Below are positions 55,291-64,000 of a stretch of 64,000 nt of DNA, piece by piece. Under the pieces are notes generated by a model, which worked only from the letters and a program-made list of their open reading frames with translations, did not search any database and had not been told where the DNA came from. The position numbers and the translations under genes were made by a program. The stretch's first letter is position 1, and every line of letters begins with the position of its first letter. The stretch comes from Thinopyrum elongatum (Eukaryota; Streptophyta; Magnoliopsida; Poales; Poaceae). Location: positions 182,520,942-182,584,941 of the forward strand of contig CM022302.1 in assembly GCA_011799875.1 (NCBI GenBank). Direction: 5' to 3'.

Positions 55291-55985
55291 GGTGTGATAA
55301 TGTTTTGCTTGTGAGAGAGGTTTAGTCAACGGGTCTGCCATATTCAGATCCGTATGTATTTTGCAAATTTCTATGTCTACAATGCTCTGCACGGAGCTAC
55401 TTTAGCTAATTGCTCCCACTTTCAATATGTATCCAGATTGAGACTCAGAGTCATCCGGATCAGTGTCAAAGCTTGCATCGACGTAACCCTTTACGATGAA
55501 CTCTTTGTCACCTCCATAACCGAGAAACATTTCCTTAGTCCTCTTAGGTAACTAAGGATAATTTTGACCGCTGTCTAGTGATCCATTCCTGGATCACTAT
55601 CGTACCCCCTTGCCAAACTCATGGCAAGGTACACAATAGGTCTAGTATACAACATGGCATACTTTATAGAACCTATGGCTGAGGCATAGGGAATGACTTT
55701 CATTCTCTCTCTATCTTCTGCCGTGGTCATGCTTTGAGTATTACTCAACTTTATACCTTGAATACAAGCAAGAACTCTTTCTTTGACTGATCCTTTTTGA
55801 ACTCCTTCAAAACTTTGTCAAGGTATGTGCTTTGTGAAAGTCCTATTAAGCATCTCGATCTATCCCTATAGATCTTGATGCTCAATACTTAAGCAGCTTC
55901 ACTGAGGTCTCTTTATTGAAAAATTCTTATTCAAGTATCCTTTTATGCTATCCAAAAATTCTATCTCATTTTCAATCAGCAATAT

Positions 55986-56983
55986 GTCATCCACATATAA
56001 TATCAGAAATGCTACAGAGCTCCCACTCACTTTTTGTGAATACAGGCTTCACCGTAAGTCTGTATAAAACCATATGCTTTGATCACCTTATCAAAGCGTC
56101 TATTCCAACTCCGAGATGCTTGCACCAGTCCATAGATGGATCACTGGAGCTTGTACACTTTGTTAGCACCTTTAGGATCGACAAAACCTTCTGGTTGCAT
56201 CATATACAATTCTTCTTTAAGAAATCCATTAAGGAGTGCAGTTTTGACATCCATTTGCCAGATTTCATAAAATGCGGCAATTGCTAACATGATTTGGACA
56301 GACTTAAGCATCGTTACGAGTGAAAAAATCTCATCGTAGTCAATACCTTGAACTTGTCGAAAACCTTTTGTGACAAGTCGAGCTTTGTAGACAGTAACAC
56401 TATCATCAGCGTCTGTCTTCCTCTTGAAGATCCATTTATTCTTTATGGCTTGCTGATCATCGGGCAAGTCAACCAAAGTCCATACTTTGTTCTCATACAT
56501 GGATCCTATCTCAGATTTCATGGCCTCAAGCCATTTCGCGGAATCTGGGCTCATCATTGCTTCCTCATAGTTCGTAGGTTCGTCATGGTCTAGTAACATG
56601 ATTTCCAGAACAGGATTACCGTACCACTCTGCTGCGGAACATACTCTGGTTGACCTACGTAGTTCTGTAGAAACTTGATCTGAAGTTTCATGATCATCAT
56701 CATTAGCTTCCTCACTAATTGGTGTAGGCATCACGGGAACAGATTTCTCTGATGAGCTACTTTCCAAATTGAGAGAAGGTACAATTACCTCATCAAGTTC
56801 TACTTTCCTCCCACTCACTTCTTTCGAGAGAAACTCCTTCTCTAGAAAGGATCCATTCTTAGCAACAAATATCTTGCCTTCGGATCTGTGATAGAAGGTG
56901 TACCAAATAGTTTCTTTTGGGTATCCTATGAAGACGCACTTCTCCGATTTGGGTTCGAGCTTATCAGGCTGAAGCTTTTTCAC
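55986..56983 (-). pseudogene. pol: Element H reverse transcriptase region
   Basis: The open frame 56141-56983 starts in the integrase C-terminal region (KCVFIGYP), crosses an acidic linker and enters the copia reverse transcriptase: WLEAMKSEIGSMYENKVWTLV, IKNKWIFKRK, YKARLVTKGF, GIDYDEIF, WQMDVKTALLNGFL. It stops at 56141. The catalytic YVDD box lies further on, at 55986-55997, beyond that stop. RNase H remnants must lie between 55985 and about 55300 but are too decayed to delimit. The whole was one pol polyprotein originally. Confidence 0.85.
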
Positions 56984-57080
56984 ATAAGCATCGCAACCCC
57001 AAACTTTAAGAAACGACAGCTTAGGTTTCTTGCCAAACCACGGTTCATATGGTGTCGTCTCAACGGATTTAGCTAGTGCC

Positions 57081-57923
57081 CTATTTTAACATGAATGCAG
57101 CTGTCTCTAATGCATAACCCCAAAACGATAGTGGTAAATCGGTAAGAGACATCATAGATCGCACCATATCTAATAAAGTACGGTTACGATGTTCGGACAC
57201 ACCATTACGCTGTGGTGTTCCAGGTGGCGTGAGTTGCGAAACTATTCCACATTGTTTTAAATGAAGACCAAACTCATAACTCAAATATTCGCCTCCGCGA
57301 TTAGATCGTAGAAACTTTATTTTCTTGTTACGATGATTTTCCACTTCACTCTGAAATTCTTTGAACTTTTCAAATGTTCCAGACTTGTGTTTCATTAAGT
57401 AGATATACCTATATCTGCTCAAATCATCTGTGAAGGTCAGAAAATAACGATACCTGCCGCGAGCCTCAACACTCATCGGACCGCATACATCAGTATGTAT
57501 TATTTCCAATAAGTCAGTAGCTCACTCCATTGTTCCGGGGAACGGAGTCTTAGTCATCTTGCCCATGAGGCATGGTTCGCAAGCATCAAATGATTCATAA
57601 TCAATTGATTCCAAAAGTCCATCTGCATGGAGTTTCTTCATGCGCTTTACACCAATATGACCTAAACGGCAGTGCCACAAATATGTTGCACTATCATTAT
57701 CAACTTTGCATCTTTTGGCATCAATATTATGAATATGTGTATCACTACGATCGAGATTCAATAAACCATTTATATTGAGTGTATGACCATAGAAGGCTTT
57801 ATTCATATGAACAGAACAACAATTATTCTCAGACTTAAATGAATAACCGTATCGCAATAAACATGATCCAATTATATTCATGCTCAACGCAAACACCAAA
57901 TAACATTTATTTAGGTCCAACAC
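57081..57923 (-). pseudogene. pol: Element H integrase
   Basis: 57522-57923 holds the gag-pre-integrase zinc region (LWHCRLGHIGVKRMKKLH and CEPCLMGKM, an HHCC pattern). After a stop at 57522-57524 the same frame continues with the catalytic core: HTDVCGP, the first Asp; then RSNRGGEY, where the second catalytic Asp of the DDE triad is Asn; then NGVSEHRNRT with the Glu. A frameshift near 57050 ends it. Integrase would insert the cDNA. The Asn replacement by itself would be expected to remove activity. Confidence 0.87.
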
Positions 57924-58015
57924 TAATCCCGAAGGTAGAGGGAGTGTGCAATGGTGATCTTATCAACCTTGGAATCACTTCCAACACTCATCGTCACCTC
58001 GTCATTAACTAGTCT

Positions 58016-58942
58016 CTATTCATTTTGCAACTCCTGTTTTGAGTTACTAATGTTAGCAACTGAACCGGTATCAAATACCCAGGGGCTACAATGAACACTA
58101 GTAAAATACACATCAATAACATGTATATCAAATATACCTTTGTTCACTTTGCCATCCTTCTTATCCGCCAAGTATTTGGGGCAATTCCGCTTCCAGTGAC
58201 CATTTCCTTTGCAGTAGAAGCACTCAGTTTCAGGCTTAGGTCTATCTTTGGGCTTCTTCACGGGAGTGACAACTTGTTTGCCATTCTTCTTGAAGTTCCC
58301 TTTCTTTCCCTCGCCTCTTTTCTTGAAACTAGTGGTCTTGTCAACCATCAACACTTGATGCTATTTCTTGATTTCTACCTTCGCCGATTTCAGCATCGCG
58401 AAGAGCTTGGGAATCGTTTTCGTCATCCCTTGCTTATTATAGTTTATCACGAAGTTCTAGTAACTTGGTGATAGTGACTAGAGAACTCTGTCAATCACTA
58501 TCTTATCTGGAAGATTAACTCCCACTTGATTCAAGAGATTGTAGTACCCAGACATTCTGAGCATATACTCACTGGTTGAGCTATTCTCCTTCATCTTGTA
58601 GGCAAAGTACTTGTCAGGGGTCTCATACCTCTCGACATGGGCATGAGTCTGAAATACCGATTTCAGCTCTTGGAACATCTCATGTGCTCCGTGGCGTTCA
58701 AAATGTTTTTGATGTCTCGGTTCTAAGTCGTAAATCATGGCGCACTAAACTATCAAGTAGTCATCATATCGAGCTTGCTAAATGTTCATAACGTCTGCAT
58801 CTGCTCCTGCAATAGGTTTGTCACCTAGCGGTGCATCAAGGACATAATTCTTCTGTGCAGCAACGAGGATATTCCTTAGATCACGGACCCAATCCGCATC
58901 ATTGCTACCATCATCTTTCAACTTAGTTTTCTCTAGGAACAT
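58016..58942 (-). pseudogene. gag: Element H gag and protease
   Basis: A start at 58942 (MFLEKTKLKDD) leads into a copia UBN2-type gag: DWVRDLRNILVAA, then RHGAHEMFQELKSVF and FAYKMKENSSTSEYML. Stops occur around 58745-58790 and at 58478-58480, but phase is kept to 58016. A CCHC knuckle (CFYCKGNGHWKRNC) lies near 58180-58225, and the protease motif VFDTGSVANI near 58055-58085 (DTGS). A frameshift just downstream separates it from integrase. The short upstream leader to the primer site (58943-60187) is non-coding. Confidence 0.83.
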
Positions 58943-60187
58943 ATCAAAAATAAAACAGGGGAGCTATACGCGAGCTATTGATCTACAACATAATTTGCAA
59001 ATACTACTAGGACTAAGTTCATGATAAATTTAAAGTTCAATTAATCATATTACTTAAGAACTCCCACTTAGATAGACATCCCTCTAGTCATCTAAATGAT
59101 CACGTGATCCATATCAACTAAACCTTGTCCGATCATCACGTGAGATGGAGTAGTTTTCAATGGTGAACGTCTCTATGTTGATCATATCTACTATATGATT
59201 CACGTTCGACCTTTCGGTCTCAGTGTTCTGAGGCCATATCTGCATATGCTAGGCTCGTCAAATTTAACCTGAGTATTCTGCACGTGTAAAACTGGATTGC
59301 ACCCGTTGTATGTGAACGTAGAGCTTATCACACCCGATCATCATGTGGTGTCTCGGCACGACGAACTGTCGCAACGGTGCATATTCAGGGAGAACACTTA
59401 TACCTTGAAATTTAGTGAGGGATCATCTTATAATGCTACCGCCGTACTAAGCAAAATAAGATGCATAAAAGATAAACATCACATGCAATAGAAATACGTG
59501 ACATGATATGGCCATCATCATCTTGTGCCTTTGATCTCCATCTCCAAAGCACCGTCATGATCTCCATCATCACCGGCTTGACACCTTGATCTCCATCGTA
59601 GCGTCGTTGTCGTCTCGCCAACTATTGCTTCTACGACTATCGCTACCGCATAGTGATAAAGTAAAGCAATTACATGGCGATTGCATTTCATACAATAAAG
59701 CGACAACCATAAGGCTCCTGCCAGTTGCTGATAACTTTTACAAAACATGATCATCTCATACAATAACATATATCACATCATGTCTTGACCATATCACATC
59801 ACAGCATGCCCTGCAAAAACAAGTTAGACGTCCTCTACTTTGTTGTTGCAAGTTTTACGTGGCTGCTACGGGCTTCTAGCAAGAACCGTACTTACCTACG
59901 CATCAAAACCACAACGATTTTTCATCAAGTGTGCTGTTTTAACCTTCAACAAGGACCGGCTGTAGTCAAACTTGATTCAACTAAAGTTGGAGAAACAGAC
60001 ACCCGCCAGCCACCTTTGTGCAAAGCACGTCGGTAGAACCAGTCTCATGAACGCGGTCATGTAATGTCGGTCCGGGCCGCTTCATCCAACAATATTGCCG
60101 AATCAAAGTAAGACGTTGGTGGTAAGCAGTATGACTATTATCGCCCACAACTCTTTGTGTTCTACTCGTGCATATCATCTACGCATA
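58943..60187 (-). other. Untranslated leader of element H
   Basis: About 1.2 kb between primer site and gag, AT-rich, with no coding frame or recognisable domain. Long leaders of this kind are normal in large Triticeae copia families. Confidence 0.6.
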
Positions 60188-60205
60188 GACCTGGCTCGGA
60201 TGCCA
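60188..60205 (-). other. Primer-binding site of element H
   Basis: TGGCATCCGAGCCAGGTC on the minus strand, one base after the LTR end. It resembles the tRNA-Met site TGGTATCAGAGC with changes. Confidence 0.78.
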
Positions 60206-60206
60206 C

Positions 60207-61960
60207 TGTTGGGGAACGTGCAATTTCAAAAAAATTCCTACGCTCACGCAAGATCTATCTAGGAGATGCATAGCAACAAGAGGGGAGAGTATGTCCACGT
60301 ACCCTCGTAGACCGAAAGCGGAAGCGTTAGCTTAACACGGTAGATGTAGTCGAACATCTTCGCGATCCAACCGATAAAGCACCGAACGTACGGCACCTCC
60401 GAGTTTAGCACACGTTCAGCTCGATGACGTCCCTCGAACTCTTGATCCAGTAGAAGGTCGAGGGAGAGTTCCGTCAGCACGACGGCGTGGTGACAGTGTT
60501 GGTGATGTGATCCGCGCAGGGCTTCGCCTAAGCACTACGACGCTATGACTGGAGGAGTAAACTGTGGAGGGGGGCACCGCACATGGCTAAGAGAATATCT
60601 GATGTGCTCTAGGGTGCCCCCCTGCCCCCGTATATAAAGGAGGGGAGGAGGAGGCCGGCCACCAAAGGGGGCGCACCAAGGGGGGGGGGAGTCCTACTAG
60701 GACTCCACTCCTAGTAGGATTCGCCCCCCCCCCCCCACTTTTCCTTTCTCCGGAGGTGGAAAGAGGGAAGGAGAGGGAGAGGGAGAAGGAAAGGGGGGCG
60801 CCACCCCCTTCCCTAATCCAATTCGGCTTCCTCCCTTGTGGGGGGCGCACCAGCCCCTTTGTGGGCTGGTTAGCCTCCCTCCTATGGCCCATATGGCCCA
60901 TATCTTCCACCGGGGGGTTCCGGTAACCCCTCGGTACTCCGGTATGTACAGATACACTCCGAACCCTTCCGGTGTCCAAATACTACCTTCCAATATATCA
61001 ATCTTTACCTCTCGACCATTTCGAGACTCCTCGTCATGTCCGTGATCTCATCCGGGACTCTGAACAAACTTCGGTCACCAAAACACATAACTCATAATAC
61101 AAATCATCATCGAACGTTAAGCGTGCGGACCCTACGGGTTCGAGAACTATGTAGACATGACTGAGACACATCTCCGGTCAATAAGCAATAGCGGAACCTG
61201 GATGCTCATATTGGCTCCTACATATTCTACGAAGATCTTTATTGGTCAAACCGCATAACAACATACGTCATTCCCTTTGTCATCGGTATGTTACCTGCTC
61301 GAGATTCGATCGTCGGTATCATCATACCTAGTTCAATCTCGTTACCGGCAAGTCTCTTTACTCATTCCGTAATGCATCATCCCATAACTAACTCATTAGT
61401 TACATTGCTTGCAAGGCTTATAGTGATGTGCATTACCGAGAGGGCCCAGAGATACCTCTCCGATACACAGAGTGACAAATCCTAATCTTGATCTATGCCA
61501 ACCCAACAAACACCTTCGGAGACACCTGTAGAGCATCTTTATAATCACCCAGTTACGTTGTGACGTTTGATAGCACACAAGGTGTTCCTCCGGTATTCGG
61601 GAGTTGCATAATCTCATAGTCAGAGGAATATGTATAAGTCATGAAGAAAGCAATAGCAATAAAACTCAACGATCATTATGCTAAGCTAACGGATGGGTCT
61701 TGTCCATCACATCATTCTCCTAATGATGTGATCCCGTTCATCAAATGACAACACATGTCTATGGTTAGGAAACTTAACCATCTTTGATTAACGAGCTAGT
61801 CTAGTAGAGGCTTACTAGGGACTCGGTATTTTGTCTATGTATTCACACATGTATCAAGTTTCCGGTTAATACAATTCTAGCATGAATAATAAACATTTAT
61901 CATGATATAAGGAAATATAAATAACAACTTTATTATTGCCTCTAGGGCATATTTCCTTCA
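60207..61960 (-). repeat. 5' LTR of element H (1754 bp)
   Basis: TGTTGGGGAACG at 60207 on the plus strand to TTTCCTTCA at 61960; the LTR precedes the primer site in minus orientation. Duplication ACGAG at 61961-61965. Confidence 0.92.
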
Positions 61961-61965
61961 ACGAG

Positions 61966-62103
61966 CACCTGGTGGCTAGTGCATGGGCGGCGAGATGTGT
62001 CGGTGTGGCTGAAGCGGCCTTGGCTGGCCATGGCGGCGGCGGTCGGTGCAGCTGGAGCGGACGGCAGCGGCGGTGGATGTTGCAGCTATTTTTCAAGAAC
62101 ACC
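61966..62103 (-). mobile_element. LINE G 5' remnant beyond element H
   Basis: Follows the second ACGAG copy, so it joins 53348 in the uninterrupted LINE. On the minus strand it is GC-rich, in keeping with ORF1 or the 5' UTR. It ends near 62103, where the inverted-repeat-like start of element I begins. Confidence 0.6.
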
Positions 62104-62106
62104 TAA

Positions 62107-64000
62107 GAGCATATTTAGCAGAGCCATTATACCCGCCTGGCCCATAAAATAACCACTGATATATGGTACTAGACCGGAAAAACTGCCTGAACAAGTACGG
62201 TATATCCGGCCGGCCCGTAATTTTTTTAGGGCGAGCTATAAAAATCGCCCTTCGACCGTCAAATCTTTTGTTTTCCCTCCTGGATTTGCCGCTCACCCTA
62301 TCCTACCTGCAGTTTGGCGGAAGGGAAAGTACCTCTCTTCCGCGCCGCCGCCGTCGCAATTTTGCCAGCCCCTGCATCGTCTTGTCCCCTTCCCCTATCG
62401 CCAGTATGGAGCCGCTGCAGGCCCTTGCCCGTGTTTTCCGACCACCGGCGGCCCAATCGGGGCATCCTTGTCTTCCCGTCACCGCTGCGGCCATGGTGCC
62501 TGCCGCCGCGCATCTTCCTTCGGCCGCTGGCAGGAAAAAGAAGCGGCCGGGCAGCCACGTCGTCCATGGCGTCGTGGACGCCTCCGCACAAGCTTCCGCC
62601 GCCGCACCATCGGCGCCGCCTCATCTCCATCCCTCCCGCGGCCGCCTCCTTCATCCCCTTCGGCGATTGTGCAAAAGATGCAGGCGAAAATCCCCAAGAA
62701 GAAGGCTGGGCAGTGCGAGGCCAAGCCCCTCATTCACCCTCTCCCATCGGCAATGAGCTGGTTGATCCCGTCGAGTCCATCGGCGCCCGCAGCGTGCTCG
62801 ATGAAACGTTGGAAATGTAAGAAAAATTCTTTTTGCTTGAGTAAAATTTGATTGAACTTTGGAACGGATTCTTAGTGTTTCGGTCATCCGATTTTGTAGC
62901 TACCATCTTGATCCAACATATAGTGAATTGTTGGAAGAGAACATGGTGGACTTGAGTGCACCACTTGAGGATTTTGAACCGGGAATGCAACCGCAAGCCG
63001 AGCCCTATCCGGAGATGGAGGAGAGGGATGGCGGTGATGATGAAGTGGAAGTGCTCGATGAGGAGGAGTTTGATGCTAGCCAAGCCAATTTCGGGAAAAA
63101 GACCGAAAACTAGACCGAGGTGGAGGACGCTTGCTTGATTGAGCATGGGAGAGTGTGTCTCTCGATGCGGTCACCGGCAAAGATCAAAATGGCAAGAAGT
63201 ATTGGCAATGTATTGAAGACAAATATCACAAGATTGTGCCGGTTCCCTCGGGCCATTCCTTGGAATCACTTCAAGGCCGATGGATAACTATCAAGAAAAC
63301 ATGTAGCTGTTGGAGTGGTTGCTTGACCCAAGTGAGAAATGCCCCTCCTAGTGGATCAACTATCGACAACAACGTGAGTAGTTTTCCTACTATCTCATAA
63401 TTCATGATTTTGTTGATGACTAGTTGATCTCACCGTTGCATCTTTTCAAATGACTTGTAGGATCGCATTGCCAATGAACTAGGTCATTCACACTTGGACA
63501 TTGTTGGCTCTTGCTCAAGGATAGTGAGAAGTGGAAGTTGAGGGACAAGGAGGCTCCTCCAAAGAAAGGCTCACTTGTTAACTTGGAGGGCGATGAAGAT
63601 AGTGATGATGCACCAAAGGGAGGAAGAAACAAGGGTAAGCTGGATAGAAATAGGAAGGAGAATGAGAGGGTGAAGAGGTCGGCCAAGGCTATTTCTTTGA
63701 GGGAACAAACTGGTGATATGGTGAAGCTCAAAGAAACTTCATTGGCCAAGCATTTGGCAACAAAGGTTGAATTGGTCGAGAAGAAAGACAAGCACAGAGA
63801 GAAGTGGGCGAGGAAATGTGCCTTCGAGGAGTGCAAGATCGCTCTAGAGGAGCAAATAAGGAGAGATGAGAAGACCGTCGAGGAGGACTGGTTCATGATG
63901 AATCCAGAGGGCATGGATGTGATGACAAGATAATTTTAGGAGATGAAAAGGGTGGAGATCATGTGCTGAGGAGGGTGAAGCTTCAAAATCTTATAGCCAG
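62107..64000 (+). mobile_element. PIF/Harbinger-like element I, incomplete at the window end
   Basis: GAGCATATTTAGCAGAGCC at 62107 resembles Harbinger terminal repeats (compare GAGCATCTCCAGCCG of element E), preceded by TAA (62104-62106) as a possible duplication. A TATA box (TATAAAAA) lies at 62237-62244. 62245-62858 is GC-rich, with leader-like frames of unclear coding value. A broken SANT-type gene follows. The right end lies outside the window. Confidence 0.55.
62859..63933 (+). pseudogene. Harbinger-associated SANT/NAM-associated protein gene, broken
   Basis: Exon 1 (about 62859-63373): an acidic N-terminus, then a SANT/trihelix-like DNA-binding region (TEVEDACLIE, YWQCIEDKYHKIVP, LQGRWITIKKTC, WSGCLTQVRNAPPSG). 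It is broken by a stop at 63111-63113 and a change of frame near 63143. An intron with GTGAGT...TTGTAG at 63374-63460 follows. Exon 2 (63461-63933) has EKWKLRDKEAPPKK and a long Lys/Glu helix ending MMNPEGMD, as in the NAM-associated C-terminal domain (PF14303, by memory). In PIF/Harbinger elements such a protein helps the transposase bind the ends. No DDE transposase is in the window. Confidence 0.68.

Larger units (their letters stand above)
53354..61960 (-). mobile_element. Ty1/copia retrotransposon H, complete with both LTRs (8607 bp)
   Basis: Element read on the minus strand: 5' LTR 61960 to 60207, primer site, gag and protease (58942 to 58016), integrase (57923 to 57081), reverse transcriptase (56983 to about 55986), tract CAAGTGGGAGAC and 3' LTR (55105 to 53354). 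Flanked by ACGAG on both sides. In element orientation the LTR starts TGAAGGAAATATGCCC and ends CGTTCCCCAACA, the pattern of abundant Triticeae copia families. Frameshifts and stops disable every domain. It is inserted in ORF1 or the 5' part of LINE G. Confidence 0.92.

Overview
The window looks like Triticeae (wheat, Aegilops or barley type) nuclear DNA: more than 90% is nested transposable elements of families typical of these genomes, with one small two-gene island. There is no rRNA, tRNA, CRISPR array or bacterial feature. Identifications come from reading the sequence; no database was searched.

Layout. 1-1239: GC-rich sequence of unknown nature, then an LTR-like end. 1240-6891 (-): a Ty3/gypsy element (A) with one LTR, primer site and gag-protease-RT-RNase H, broken before integrase. 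Its LTR sits inside the 5' LTR of a Ty1/copia element of Sirevirus type (B, 6892-27780, +). A second element of the same type (C, 12660-22521, +, target duplication TATGA) is inserted inside a reading frame of B. B and C both carry LTRs, a tRNA-Met-type primer site, gag with zinc knuckle and coiled coil, and duplicated polypurine tracts, but no protease, integrase, RT or RNase H. Where pol should be, each has a second large ORF with its own TATA box; these two second ORFs look homologous. I consider this the main discovery candidate.

27781-32068: 3' part of a Ty3/gypsy element (D) with a plus-strand LTR and a multi-exon antisense gene. 32597-34402: a PIF/Harbinger-like element (E) with a TTA duplication and a non-transposase ORF. 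34868-42935: Helitron-like sequence with two related 3' termini, a Stowaway MITE, and an almost complete LINE (F, +) with a poly-A tail.

Gene island, 43.2-46.5 kb: a mitochondrial ribosomal protein L7/L12 gene (+) with a 5' UTR intron, and a convergent intact single-exon DUF868 gene (-), 568 bp apart. These are the only convincing intact host genes.

47671-62103: a second, decayed LINE (G, -) split in its ORF1 by a two-LTR Ty1/copia element (H, 53354-61960, -, duplication ACGAG). 62107-64000: a PIF/Harbinger-like element (I) with a broken SANT/NAM-associated gene, running out of the window.

Inferred order of events: D was host to B; B was host to C and to A; an LTR-like piece interrupts A; G was host to H. 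The left partner of A's target site, the first about 403 bp of B's 5' LTR and everything left of B's insertion site are missing, so a large deletion or an assembly join lies near 1239. Nearly all element ORFs carry stops or frameshifts and are annotated as pseudogenes.
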